A stretch of 64,000 nt of DNA from Azorinus chamasolen (lineage: Eukaryota; Mollusca; Bivalvia; Cardiida; Solecurtidae): positions 77,548,701-77,612,700 of the forward strand of contig OY755241.1 of assembly GCA_963576725.1 (NCBI GenBank), read 5' to 3'. The position numbers and the translations under genes were made by a program. Within the stretch, counting starts at the first letter, position 1. Each line of letters starts with the position of its first letter. This document shows, piece by piece, positions 1 to 11,480 of this stretch. Under the pieces are notes generated by a model. That model was not told where the DNA came from. It saw nothing but the letters and a program-made list of their open reading frames with translations, and made no database searches.

Positions 1-720
1 CAAAAGTGTCCATTTACAACCGTTATCAGGACACTTTTTCAATAGCTTTGCTGGGGTCTTTCGTACAAATGTTTATACAGATACAGTTTTATACTGTATA
101 AATTGTGTTAAATAATGGATCATGCAATTTTAGGCCCATTCAAAGAAGACTGAATCTACCCACTTAAGTTTAAAACAAACTCCATTATGTGTAGGCAGAA
201 TCATGAAATCATTACGTGATATGATGTTCAGCTAAAATTTGACGCAATGACCTTTGACAATGGTTTGGAACACCCTCCACTGTTTGACCTGCAGATTGCA
301 CAACTTTCAATGACTGTTTGTGTTTATGTCCAATGTGTTAACTTAAAAAATGAATTTAGTTTATAATGATTTTACAAGGTAAGTAAAATTAGGTGGAGAC
401 AAGAATTACCCAGACCTGCAGAAATGAATGATTCTAATTAAAATCGACAACTTTGCATTTAAAGTAATTTGTTTAGATAATGACTCAGCCAGTTATCTCG
501 AGTTTCTGTCTGCAGTTATGGATAGATAAGACATGGTTGCGTTTTAAAGACAGATTAATGACAACCCATTCATAACTTGTCCATTTTTGCTCATTCACAA
601 TTACTAGTTTTTGTCAGTGTCAATTCGACAATTTCACAAATCAATAGGTGGTCACAAATACCTTCTTTTTCATTCTGAACCCTTATCTATTGAACACTGT
701 GGCTCATTAACATAACGTAG
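1..720. other. Non-coding start of window
   Basis: I see no convincing exon, RNA gene or classified repeat here. The sequence is AT-rich. It may be the 5' flank or an upstream intron of the PWWP gene whose first visible exon begins at 1,347. Confidence 0.5.
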
Positions 721-873
721 CAGGGTTTCCCCTTGACCCCTTCAAAAAGACCAATTTGAGGGTCCTCTTGACCCCCTCTCTTTAAAGTGAAGAACAGACC
801 CTTTTAATTTTGAGGGTCATTTGTAAAATTTAAGGGACATTTCAATAGAAAAAGGGGGTTAGGGAAAACCCTG
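721..873 (+). mobile_element. 153 bp MITE with CAGGGTTT ends (family H, copy 1)
   Basis: The ends are inverted repeats, cagggtttccccttgacccc on the left and the complement of gggggttagggaaaaccctg on the right. Flanks are acgtag and atgtag, a likely 6 bp target duplication with one change. The same 153 bp, read base by base, occurs in opposite orientation at 5,027-5,179. No coding capacity. The parent superfamily is not assigned. Confidence 0.8.
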
Positions 874-1346
874 ATGTAGCTTATTATGTGGAGCCAGTGG
901 TTGACTGTGACAGATCATACTGCATTTTTGCTTACTGGAGCGGTTTGAACAGTTTAAAGCTTAGGGTGACTTGAATTTCATCTATTTGAGTTTACCCCCA
1001 AATTGCCCTGTTGCTCAAGGCCTAATGTGTAAGTACTGTGGATTGTTACATAAGTCTTTCAGCCATTATGAAAATTCAGCTAATAAACACGACTTTGGTC
1101 ATTTATAAGCTTCAGTGACACTTAGGCTGCTCCTTAGGTCTGAGACAGGTAAAATTTTGGACAGACTAGCATAACTTGCAATGTGGCTGGGCAGTTGGTC
1201 TAGTAAATATCAAATCTCATGGATCCATAATTGACATAAAATTTGTGTGCTGCAACAGCATTGATTCAGACAAGTGATTATTTCTATCAACACTTTACTC
1301 ATTGGCTTTAACTTCTCTATCGTTCATGACTCGCCTTTATTTTCAG

Positions 1347-1460
1347 AATGCCTTCCACAAAGTTCATATGGGCAAGGGTTCCTGGAATACCTCAATCTAT
1401 GCTATGGCCTGTGAAAATTGTTGAGCTTCCACTAATATATTCCAACTGTGACAATGCTTG
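1347..1460 (+). CDS. PWWP-like protein, exon with start codon
   Basis: The acceptor ttattttcag is followed by one base and an ATG at 1,348. Thirty-seven codons plus two bases lead to the donor TTG|gtaagt. The peptide begins MPSTKFIWARVPGIPQSMLW and has the layout of a PWWP domain start (W-A-R-V-x-G-x-P, then WPVKIVELP), with SMLWPV in place of the classical P-W-W-P. PWWP domains bind methylated histone tails and DNA in the nucleus. The exon ends in phase 2 and joins the next exon in frame to complete a tryptophan codon. The ATG is the first possible start, but an upstream exon could exist because the exon is preceded by an acceptor. The name rests on pattern, not a search. Confidence 0.6.
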
Positions 1461-2559
1461 GTAAGTTTCAAGAAATTAATAAATCGTTGCAGTGATTAAT
1501 TACATTCAAATATGTGGAAGGGTTGTCATGGCTACTTGATTAATCGTTGACGGCCTGATTGTTTGTTCTAACCCATTCAAAAATTCATTAACCGTGAACC
1601 GCCTGTATTCATTTCAAGGGAGACGATAGCAATTTGAGTCAACCAGTCCAGGTCTTTGTATTATCTTGTTTACACAGTAGGAGTCACTATTTTGGTCTAA
1701 TCTTTATAAAACTTTATCAGAATATTTGCCATGATGATGTCTTGATGAAGTACGATAATGAGTGAGGCGAGGTGAAATAAGTAGGTCACAAGATCAAATA
1801 TTTGTATACTCTTTCTTAGACTAGGAGCTACCATTTTGGTCCAGTGTTTATAGACTTTTCTCAGAATATTTGCCTTCATGATATCTTGGTGGTTTCATTT
1901 GGTTCACAAAGTAGGTCGCTAGGTAAAATCTTTGTAAAATTTTGTTACACATTTTAGTTAACGCCACAGGCCGGGATACACTCTTTGTTAACTCCACATG
2001 TAGGGACATCGTTTAAAGTGTAAATTCCAAAGGACTTGATCAGAATGATTGTGCTAATAGAATCTTGGTTAAGTATAACACTGGATCAAATTGTGTTGAA
2101 AATTGGCTCAAAATGTCAAATAGACAATTACTGTGCACATAATAGAAAACAACTTTTTTCAAAAACTTAGTGGTGAGTCATATTCAGTTTAGATACCAAG
2201 TCTCTAGGTAATGTCTCAGGTGAACGATCTAGGGCCATCACAGCCCTCTTGTTTTGATTTGTTTTGCTTATAGATATGGCCTAACTGAATTGTTTGAGTA
2301 ACAGATGCTGAGATTATTTATTGAGAGTACTGAATGTACAGAAGTACATCAGCTTGCATAAAACATCAGTCTGTCTCTGGGCACCAGAGTTCTAAGTAGT
2401 GCAGTAAAACCTCGATCTAAACCGGAATTCTAGTAGAGATGATTTAGATACTTTAAAGTTTAAGGCAGGTTCTGCACAACTTTCACCCTGCATTAAGCTG
2501 CTACCTGTCTCGAAGGATTTTCACTGTATATGCATAATGATATATATATTTGTTTACAG

Positions 2560-2630
2560 GTTTCATGTAAAAGATGAATTTGAAGAATTTCGTATAGATA
2601 ACATTAACAAGTGGAGATCAGCTGCACAGA
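2560..2630 (+). CDS. PWWP-like protein, second exon
   Basis: Flanked by the acceptor tttgtttacag and the donor CAGA|gtaatt. It enters in phase 2 and leaves in phase 1, and both neighbours fit. The peptide WFHVKDEFEEFRIDNINKW continues the PWWP fold: an aromatic W-x-x-V strand followed by an acidic stretch and N-I-N-K-W, where PWWP proteins usually carry the final strand before the helices. The donor is slightly weak. The reading frame is open across the whole exon. Confidence 0.6.
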
Positions 2631-2672
2631 GTAATTTATGATTTGAACAGTTCCTGTTATTTTTTGTTCTTG

Positions 2673-2921
2673 TTAACCCTTTACTCCATGAATATCTAAG
2701 ATATAATGAAATCATAAATATTAATTAGATTAACTGTTTATAATATAGCACATGATCACAGGATTTTTTAGCTTTGGTCGAAACTGTAGATTCATATCTA
2801 AATTATATCATAAGCAAACAGAGCAGACCCTGAATTCAGATGGCTCCTATAGGAGGCATTTGATCTGGGTCTACTCTGTTTGCAAGGGCGTAGAAAGGCG
2901 GATTTATTGAGTAAAGGTTAA
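2673..2921 (+). mobile_element. TTAA palindromic MITE, family A (reference copy)
   Basis: It begins TTAACCCTTTACTCC and ends GAGTAAAGGTTAA. The core is a long hairpin: gcaaacagagcagaccctga on one arm, a ctcctataggag centre, and tgggtctactctgtttgc on the other. TTAA ends suggest a piggyBac-derived MITE (inference from target preference). This is the commonest repeat in the window, and other copies are listed briefly below. Confidence 0.85.
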
Positions 2922-3003
2922 ATTCTTGTTAGAATTATTGTGTTATGATATCAAAAGTTCCTGTTACTTCTTGTTCTTGTTAGATTCTCATTAGAATCTT
3001 TTT

Positions 3004-3800
3004 GTATTTTTGGCTTGACTATTCGAAGAATAGTGCTTTTCTACTCGCCCCAGCGTAGGTGTCAAACCTTGGTTGAGGTTTTTGTTAAAGTTCACTTTTT
3101 GGCTTTAACCTTTGGAATAAAGCTTTGATACTTGCAACACTTGTTCAATATCACAAGCTTCATCAGTAGGCAAGAGTACATAAATCTGTCAAGCATTTTA
3201 ACAGAATTATGGTCCTTTTTATGCTTTTCATATTGTTTGTGCCCTATCTGTCGGTCTGTCAACAACTTTAACATTGGTCATAACTTTTGAGCCAGTACAG
3301 ATACAGACTTGATATATGACATGCATATGTATCTCATAAAGCCACACATTTTGAGGGTGACATGTCAAGACCAGAGGTTGAATATATGGCTCAAAGCACC
3401 GACTTTAATATTGGCGGTAACTTTTGGACCAGTAGAGATAGAGACTTGATATGTGGCATGCTTGTGTATCTTATGAAGCTGCACATTTTGAGGGGTGACA
3501 TGTCAAGGTCATTGTTCATGGTCAAAGGTCACAAACTTCAACTTTTGAACCGGTTGGGATAGACTTGATAGTTGGTATTCATGTGTATCTCATGAAGCTG
3601 CACAGTTTTAGGGGCAACATGTCAAGGTCAAGGTCATACATTAGAGTCAAAGGTCACCAACTTTAACATTGGCCATAACTTTTGAATCTGTAGAGATACA
3701 GACTTGACATTTGGTATGCATGTGTATCTCATGAAGCTGCACAGTTTGAGGGGTGACATGTCATGATCAAGGTCATCCTTCAGGGTCAAACATCATATAG
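3004..3800 (+). repeat. Composite tandem repeat with short palindromic head
   Basis: A palindrome actattcgaagaatagt sits at about 3,018-3,034. It is followed by one unit related to the 8,222-9,040 array (aagctttgatacttgcaaca...) and then about four diverged units of about 125 bp built on 'cataacttttgaaccagtagagata...catgaagctgcaca'. Short ORFs here are products of the repeat. Confidence 0.65.
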
Positions 3801-3830
3801 AGAGAACACATGTTTGGGGTAGCTTAAACT

Positions 3831-5340
3831 ATAGGGGTTATCTGTCCATAACTTTCCGAGGTTTTTTATGACTTCTATATTGATATTGTGTGCAATGTAG
3901 TGGGTTTGCTTAACTTAAATTAACGGGGTTATCTGTCCATAACCTTCTGGAGGTTTTGAAATCCAAAAGAATAGTTTTAAATCTAGCATGATCATGTTAG
4001 TTTCTGTCCATTTAGACCCCTGCAATTTAATGGGGTTGCTTAACTTAGATTAAAGGGGTTATCTGTCCATAACCTTCTGGGGTATTTGAAATCCATAATG
4101 ATCATTTTAAATCTAACATGATAGTGTTATTTTCTGTCCAATCAAACCCCTGCAATGTAGTGGGGTTGCTTGACTTAAATTAATGGGGTTATCTGTCCAT
4201 AACCGTCTGGGGTTTTTGAAATCCAAAATGATAGTTTTAAAGCTAGCATGATCGTGTTAGTTTCTGTCCATTTAGACCCCTACAATTTAATGGGGTTGTT
4301 TAACATAAATTAATGGGGTTATCTGTCCATTATCTTCTGGGGTTTTTAAAATCCATAATGATCATTTTAAATCTAACATGATACATGTAGTGTTAGTTTC
4401 TGTCCAATCAAACCCCTGCAATGTAGTGGGGTTGCTTGACTTAAATTAATGGGGTTATCTGTCCATAACCTTCTAGGGTTTTTGAAATCTAAAATGATCG
4501 TGTTTGAAATCTAACATGATTGTGTGTCCAATCAAACCCCTGCAATGTAGTGGGGTTGCTTGACTTAAATTAATGGGGTTATCTGTCCATAACCTTCTGG
4601 GGTTTTTGAAATCCAAAATGATCGTTTAAATCTAACATGATTGTGTCGGTTTCTGTCCTATTAGACCCCTACAATTTGATGGGGTTGCTCGACTTAAATT
4701 AATGGGGTTATCTGTCCATAACCTTATGAGGTTTTTTAAATCTAAAATGATCGTGTTTGAAATCTAACGTGTTGTGTGTCCAATCGAACCCCTGCAATGT
4801 AGTGGGGTTGCTTGACTTAAATTAATGGGGTTATCTGTCCATAACCTTCTTGGGGTTTTGAAATCCAAAATGATCATTTTAAATCTTAACATGATGGTGT
4901 TAGTTTCTGTCCAATCAAATCCCTGCAATGTAGTGGGGTTGCTTGACTTAAATTAATGGGGTTATCTGTCCATAACCTTCTGGGGTTTATGCAATCCAAA
5001 ATGATAGTTTTAAATCTAAAATGATGCAGGGTTTTCCCTAACCCCCTTTTTCTATTGAAATGTCCCTTAAATTTTACAAATGACCCTCAAAATTAAAAGG
5101 GTCTGTTCTTCACTTTAAAGAGAGGGGGTCAAGAGGACCCTCAAATTGGTCTTTTTGAAGGGGTCAAGGGGAAACCCTGATGATGGTGTTTCTGTCCAAT
5201 TAGACCCCTACAATTTAATGGGGTTGCTTGACTTAAATTAATGGGGTTATCTGTCCATAACCTTTTGGGGTTTTTGAAACCTACAACGGTCTTATTTTAA
5301 ATCTAACATGATTGTGTTTGTTGCTGTCCAATAAAACCAT
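3831..5340 (+). repeat. Minisatellite, about 130 bp unit, about 11 copies
   Basis: Units start near ggggttatctgtccataacc. Measured starts 3,925, 4,055, 4,185, 4,315, 4,451, 4,575, 4,704, 4,827 and 4,958 give spacings of 123-136 bp. MITE H copy 2 (5,027-5,179) interrupts the array. It lies in intron 2 of the PWWP gene. Confidence 0.85.
5027..5179 (-). mobile_element. 153 bp MITE family H, copy 2
   Basis: The reverse complement of 721-873 with no difference that I can see. It is inserted inside the 130 bp array and flanked on both sides by atgatg, a perfect 6 bp target duplication. Confidence 0.85.
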
Positions 5341-5438
5341 CTTAAAAGAATAAGTATGATAGCTTTGCTTAGATTCAAGGGCGTTTTTTCCAATACCTTA
5401 TGGAGAATTTGAAGTCCATAATGATTAACTTGGCCTTC

Positions 5439-5549
5439 TTAACCCTTTGCCCCATAAATATGCCTTTGTATACATTTGTAGACTTGCCGTGATATAATGA
5501 CATGATATAATTATTTCTGATATAAATATTCATGCAGTAAATGGTTAAC
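5439..5549 (+). mobile_element. Short family A remnant
   Basis: It begins TTAACCCTTTGCCCC and ends ATGGTTAA. It keeps only the outer parts of the family A MITE; the hairpin core has been lost. Confidence 0.5.
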
Positions 5550-5567
5550 CCTATCCCTTATGTGATT

Positions 5568-6366
5568 TTTAGCTCACCAGAGCACAAAGTGCTCAGGGTG
5601 AGCTTTTGTGATCACCTGATTCCGTCGTCGTTCGTCGTGAACAATTTGAACCTTTAAAAATCTGAATCTACAGGGTTCTCAGCTTTCATCTTTGACATAT
5701 AGCATCATATTCAGGTCCTCTTACAAAAGTATATAAATAATGCCCCTGGGGTCAAAAATGGCCCGCCCCAGGGGTGCCTTGTTTTCTATAGAAATGTATA
5801 GTAAATCTTTCAAAATCTTCTCCTCTGAAACTTGAAGGTTCTCAGCTTTCATATTTGGCACATAGCATCATGTTCAGGTCCTTTACAAGAGTTATATAAA
5901 TTATGCCCCTGGCGTCAAAATTGGCCCCGTCCCAGGGGTACCCAGTTTTCAATAGGAACATATAGTGCAACTTTGAAAATCTTCTCCTCTGAATCTACAG
6001 GGTTCTCAGCTTTCATATTTGGCACATAGCATCATGTTCAGGTTCTCTACAAAAGTTGTATAGATTATGCCCCTGGGGTCAAAATTGGCCCTGCCCCAGG
6101 GGTAGCCAATTTTCAATAGAAACATATAGTGAAAACTTTGAAAATCTCCTCTGAAACTGGAAGGTTCTCAGCTTTCATACTTGGCACATAGCATCATGTT
6201 CCGGTCCTCTACAAAAGTATATAAATTGTGCCCATTGGGTCAAACTTTGCCCTGCCCTGCCCCAGAGTGGGCTAGTTTTCAATAGAAACATATCTAGTGA
6301 AATCTTTGAAAATCTTCTCCCCTGATTGTGTGGTGAGCGCTTCAGGGCCATTCTGGCCCTCTTGTT
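5568..6366 (+). mobile_element. 'agctcacc' composite element F1
   Basis: The head is agctcaccagagcacaaagt followed by its complement ctcagggtgagct. A ccgtcgtcgttcgtcgt microsatellite comes next, then about four units of about 165 bp (aatcttctcctctgaaac...gcccctggggtcaaaa). The tail is ggtgagcgcttcagggcc...ccctcttgttt. It is non-coding, and short ORFs inside come from the repeat unit. The architecture resembles bivalve pearl-like or Helentron-related non-autonomous elements (inference). Confidence 0.8.
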
Positions 6367-6497
6367 TAAATAAAGTACATCTGCAACAACATACAGTATT
6401 CCATTATGCCTTTAAATAAGGAAGCTGATGTGTTGACTGTTCAAAGTTGGGTACAAACACCTATGGTAAATAAAGAATATTGTTTCATATTTTGCAG

Positions 6498-7312
6498 AAT
6501 GTCTGAAGAAAAAGCCAGCAAAGTACGAAGCTTTTGAAGCTGATGTGAAATGGGCCCTTGCTGGACTGCTCAAGGAAGAGTGTGAGCAGAGAGAAACAGT
6601 CCAACAGGGAGATGAACTGAGTATTGAACAATCAGTGGACAGTACTAGACAGGTAGAGCTTGGATGTGAAAAGAGAGAGACAGCAACCAGTGATAACGTC
6701 CAACATGGAGATGAACTGAGTATTGAACTTTCAGTGGACAGTACTAGACAGGTAGTGCTTGGATGTGAAAAGAGAGAGACAGCAACCAGTGATAACGTCC
6801 AACATGGAGATGAACTGAGTATTGAACTATCAGTGGACAGTACTAGACAGGTAGTGCTTGGATGTGAAAAGAGAGAGACAGCAACCAGTGATAACGTCCA
6901 ACATGGAGATGAACTGAGTATTGAACTATCAGTGGACAGTACTAGACAGGTAGAGCTTGGATGTGAAAAGAGAGAGACAGCAACCAGTGATAACGTCCAA
7001 CATGGAGATGAACTGAGTATTGAACTTTCAGTGGACAGTACTAGACAGGTAGTGCTTGGATGTGAAAAGAGAGAGACAGCAACCAGTGATAACGTCCAAC
7101 ATGGAGATGAACTGAGTATTGAACTTTCAGTGGACAGTACTAGACAGGTAGTGCTTGGATGTGAAAAGAGAGAGACAGCAACCAGTGATAACGTCCAACA
7201 TGGAGATGAACTGAGTATTGAACTTTCAGTGGACAGTACTAGACAGGTAGTGCTTGGATGTGAAAAGAGAGAGACAGCAACCAGTGATTACGTCCAACAT
7301 GGAGATGATTAA
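6498..7312 (+). CDS. PWWP-like protein, last exon with 33-residue coding repeats
   Basis: The acceptor cattttgcag opens an exon in phase 1 that joins the previous exon and reads KCLKKKPAKYEAFEADVKWA. This matches the helical end of a PWWP domain (K-Y-x-x-F-E-A-D-V). From about 6,590 it becomes a tandem array of a 33-residue (99 bp) unit, GCEKRETATSDNVQHGDELS followed by IELSVDSTRQVVL. One shortened first copy is followed by six full copies and a partial seventh, ending HGDD and a TAA stop. The units differ at only a few bases (V/E in VVL/VEL, ctttca/ctatca), so they were homogenised recently or the array is young. The acidic, Ser/Thr-rich repeat is probably disordered; no function is known to me. 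Confidence 0.7.
6590..7310 (+). repeat. 99 bp coding minisatellite
   Basis: The unit begins ggatgtgaaaagagagagac. Its length is an exact multiple of three, so copy-number change keeps the frame. The first copy lacks five codons. Confidence 0.9.
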
Positions 7313-7982
7313 TTGGTTAAAAGCATCATGCACTAAGCAACAGAGTTCGTCTTTTAGACCTGAAATGAGACAATTTAGTGACGGTTATAGACAGGTGTTG
7401 CTGTACTTACATCATCATTTAGAATAAGCATAAATGGTTAAACTTACTCGTAGGAACACGTTTTCTTGCTCATTTCAAACCGAGAGGTCCCAGATCAGAC
7501 AGCTTTAGAAGCTTTTTGATCAAGGTTTATTTTCTTTGTCTGTGGTTTATAGGCACTGGTCGCAGAATATATGACAAAATTTCATTTTCACAGAAATAAG
7601 TCAAATAACTATAATTTACAAAAGATTTTCATGCCAGCTAATTTACTAGTGGGAAAATAGGCTAAGGAGCTGCTTCATCTTGGTTTCCTCTATTTTCAAA
7701 TGTTTAAAATGTTTATCAATGGAGAACAGTTGTCTGGTCTAGGTCAGATGTCATTTTCCTGCAACTTAAACCACAACCTTAGCATTTGCTATTACTTTGG
7801 GTTTAGCAGCATAGATACAGACATCTCATAAAGCTGCATCTTTTATGTTATCTGTTCAAGGTTGAGGGTCATTTTTCCATAAATTTAAAATTGGCTCCTT
7901 CTGCAAACAAAAGTTCCTGTGTCCATAATAATTAGCAATCATGACATTATTATTTCTTTCATGAATATTCATGTAGGAAAGT
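7313..7982. other. 3' flank of PWWP gene
   Basis: This holds the presumed 3' untranslated region and downstream sequence. I see no further exon and no clear poly(A) signal that I would defend. The stretch from 7,860 contains faint repeat-like sequence only. Confidence 0.4.
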
Positions 7983-8208
7983 GTTAACCCATTACTCTAT
8001 GAATATTCATTTAACATATAATGACACCATGAATATTAATTAAGATTTATTGTTATGATAGCATGTGTATACGGGAAGTTTTGTCCATTGCAGAAACTGG
8101 AATCATATTTATATTATACCATAAGCAAACAGAGCAGACCCAGATCAGATAGTTATCGATAGGAGTCATCTGATCTTGGTCTACTGTGTTTATGGAGTAA
8201 GGATTAAA
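7983..8208 (+). mobile_element. Family A MITE
   Basis: It runs from gttaacccattactctatg to ggagtaaggattaaa. The palindromic centre is partly decayed (cagatagttatcgataggag). Confidence 0.7.
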
Positions 8209-8221
8209 GTCCTACAGATAA

Positions 8222-9040
8222 ACACATAGAAGTTTTGGTTAAGGTTTTTGTTAAAGTCCACTAATTTGCATAATCCTTTGAGATAAAGCTTTGAAAGTTG
8301 GAACATGTATTCACCATCATAAGCTTCATCTGTAGGCAAGAGTTCATAACTATATTAAGACAGAAGTTTGGCCCTTTTTACTTAGAATTTTTGGTTAAGG
8401 TTTTCGTGAGTTCTTTTATTTACTTAGTCCTTTTAGATAAAGCTTTGAAACTTGAAATACTTGTTCACAGTCACAAGCTTCATTTGTGGGCAAGAGTACA
8501 TAACTTGTTAAGTATTTTGACAGAATTATGGCCCATTTTAATTTAGAATGTTTGGTTACTGTTTTCGTTAAAGTTCATTTATTTACATAATCCTTTAAGA
8601 TAAAGCTTTGAAACTTAGAACACTTGTTCATCGCCACAAGCTTCATCTGTGGGCAAGAGTACGTAACTCGTCAAGTATTTTGACAGAATTGTGGCCCTAT
8701 TTAATTTAGAATGTATGGTTACTGTTTTTTGTTAGAGTTCATATATTTACATAATCCTTTAAGATAAAGCTTTGAAACTCTGAACTCTTGTTCAGTATCA
8801 CAAGCTTCATCTGTAGACAAGAGTACATAACTCTGTCAAGCATTTTGACAGAACTATGGCCCTTTATAATTTAGAATTGTTCGGCTACAGTTTTTGTTAA
8901 AGTCCAATTATTTACATAACCTTATGAGATAAATCTTTGAAAATTGCAACACTTGTTCACAACGACAAGTTTTATCTGTAGGGAAGAGTACATAAATCTG
9001 TCGATTATTTTAACAGAATAATGGTCCCTTTTAATTTAGG
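8222..9040 (+). repeat. Tandem array, about 155 bp unit, about 5 copies
   Basis: The unit includes gataaagctttgaaacttg, acaagcttcatctgtgggca and agtattttgacagaattatg. A single related unit is at 3,075-3,230. It lies directly before composite element F2. Confidence 0.8.
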
Positions 9041-9168
9041 TTTTTCTTTTCATTAAAGATTTCAAAGAAATCCAACATCTTGAATACTGTTAAGGATATT
9101 TTACTGAGATTTTGAATACTTGTTTCTAGTATCACTGGACACCATTTTTGTCTTTTATCAAGCATTTT

Positions 9169-9634
9169 TAGCTCACCAGAGCACAAAGTGCTAAGGGTGA
9201 GCTTTCGTGATCCCCTGATGTCCGTCGGCATGCGTCGTATGTCGTCAATAATTTGAACCTTTAAAAATCTCCGAATCTACAGGGTTCTCAGCTTTCACAC
9301 ATCATCAGCTTTCATCTGTAGGTTCACCACAAAAGTTATATAAATTATGTCCCTGGGGTCAAATTTGCCCCACCCTAGGGGTGCATTGTTTTTTTATAGA
9401 AACATATAGTGAAAATCTTCTCCTGAAACCGGTAGGTTGTCAGCTTTCATATATATATGACACATAGCATTATGTTCAGGTCCTCTATAAAAATTAGATA
9501 AATTATGCCCCTAGTGTCAAAATTTGCCCCACCGCAGGGTTGGCCAGTTTTCTATGGAAACGTAGTGAAATTTTTGAAAATCTTCAACTATGATTGTCTG
9601 GTGAGCGATATCAGGGCTGTCATGGCCCTCTTTT
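9169..9634 (+). mobile_element. 'agctcacc' composite element F2 (short)
   Basis: The head is agctcaccagagcacaaagt, followed by cgtcggcatgcgtcg and about two units. The tail is ggtgagcgatatcagggctg and then ccctctttttg. It is the shortest of the six copies. Confidence 0.75.
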
Positions 9635-9639
9635 TGCAC

Positions 9640-10150
9640 AAACAATACTGGGAAGAGTCGAGCGTGTTGTCCTGTGAAAGCTCTTGTTAAAAGATGTGAT
9701 GTGATGTGATTTCAAATAAAATTTGTCTCATAATGAGTTTCGAAGTTAAGATATTGGCTCCAAAAAACTATGTCTTTCATTAAACATTAGTGAGTGCCAC
9801 TTTGGGAAAACAATCAGTGTAGACCCAGATCAACCATTGCATGGCCAACATGGCATTTGACATCTGATAGGTTTATGGTGTTTAATGGGGTAAAATACTG
9901 AATACATTTGATTCAAATGTGTCTCAAATAATGAAGACCCTGATAAGACACTGCTCTTGTAGCACGGTGAGTGATCTGGTTTTGCACAGTTCGACATTGC
10001 TTATTATAAGGCATTCCTACAGTGATGCTCATATTATTCACTTGAATGATTAACCCCATAAATAATTTTATTCCAAAACCCCATAGTGCTATGGATAAAC
10101 ACTTGCATAATGTTCATCTCCTAAGGAATCTTGATGTAACCTCACTAACA
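9640..10150. other. No gene seen
   Basis: AT-rich intergenic sequence with a weak family A fragment around 9,810-9,900 (tagacccagatcaacc). Nothing else is supported. Confidence 0.4.
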
Positions 10151-10174
10151 CAATTTTGACAAATTTAAGGAAAC

Positions 10175-11480
10175 CCCATTATGATTTTGGACATAGGTTT
10201 GCACAAGGGGCCTCCTGGCTGTACGTCCGTCCGTCTGTCCGTCTGTCCGTCTGTCCGTCTGTCCGTCTGTCCGTCCGTCCGTTAGCAATTTCTTGTGCAA
10301 CTAACTCCTCCTTTATTATTCAACATAATTTCTTCAAACTTTCAGGAATGATAGATACTGATGTGTAGTTGTGCGTATCAGGGAGATAACTCTCATATCA
10401 TTTTTCATTCTGGAGTTATTGCCCTTTGATAGTTTCGGGAAGCAATTTCTTGTGCAACTAACTCCTCCTTTATTTTTCAACGTAATTTCTTCAAACTTTC
10501 AGGAATGATAGATACTGATGTGTAGTTGTGCATATCAGTGAGATAACTCTCATATCATTTTTCATTCTGGAGTTATTGCCCTTTGATAGTTTTGGGTAGC
10601 AATTTCTTGTGCAACTAACTCCTCCTTTATTTTTCAACGTAATTTCTTCAAACTTTCAGGAATGATAGATATTGATGTGTAGTTGTGCATATCAGTGAGA
10701 TAACTCTAATATCATTTTTCATTCTGGAGTTATTGCCCTTTGATAGTTTCGGGTAGCAATTTCTTGTGCAATTAACTCCTCCTTTATTTTTCAACATAAT
10801 TTCTTCAAACTTTCAGGAATGATAGATACTGATGTGTAGTTGTGCATATCAGTGAGATAACTCTCATATCATTTTTCATTCTGGAGTTATTGCCCTTTGA
10901 TAGTTTCGGGTAGCAATTTCTTGTGCAACTAACTCCTCCTTTATTTTTCAACATAATTTCTTCAAACTTTCAGGAATGATAGATACTGATGTGTAGTTGT
11001 GCATATCAGTGAGATAACTCTCATATCATTTTTCATTCTGGAGTTATTGCCCTTTGATAGTTTCGGGTAGCAATTTCTTGTGCAACTAACTCCTCCTTTA
11101 TTTTTCAACATAATTTCTTCAAACTTTCAGGAATGATAGATACTGATGTGTAGTTGTGCATATCAGTGAGATAACTCTCATATCATTTTTCATTCTGGAG
11201 TTATTGCCCTTTGATAGTTTCGGGTAGCAATTTCTTGTGCAACTAATTCCTCCTTTATTTTTCAACATAATTTCTTCAAACTTTCAGGAATGATAGATAT
11301 TGATGTGTAGTTGTGCATATCAGTGAGATAACTCTCATATCATTTTTCATTCTGGAGTTATTGCCCTTTGATAGTTTTGGGTAGCAGTTTCTTGTGCAAC
11401 TAACTCCTCCTTTATTTTTCAACATAATTTTATAGAACAGCCTTCGGGCGTATATTGCCCCGTCTTGCGGTGCTCTTGTT
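10175..11480 (+). mobile_element. Pearl-like element, 157 bp tandem core
   Basis: A head ending in a (gtccgtctgtcc)n microsatellite (10,224-10,282) is followed by units starting at 10,284, 10,441, 10,598, 10,755, 10,912, 11,069, 11,226 and 11,383. The spacing is exactly 157 bp every time. Units begin agcaatttcttgtgcaacta. The tail is gccttcgggcgtatattgcc and gcggtgctcttgtt. Pearl elements of bivalves are known to pair a tetranucleotide microsatellite with a tandem core of about this size. Non-coding. Confidence 0.85.

Noticed and set aside
10156..10368. ORF with Ser/Val/Arg-Pro repeats
   Set aside because: It is a translation of the gtccgtctgtcc microsatellite at the head of a pearl-like element. 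The same applies to 26,288-26,473, 43,681-43,935 and 53,092-53,274.
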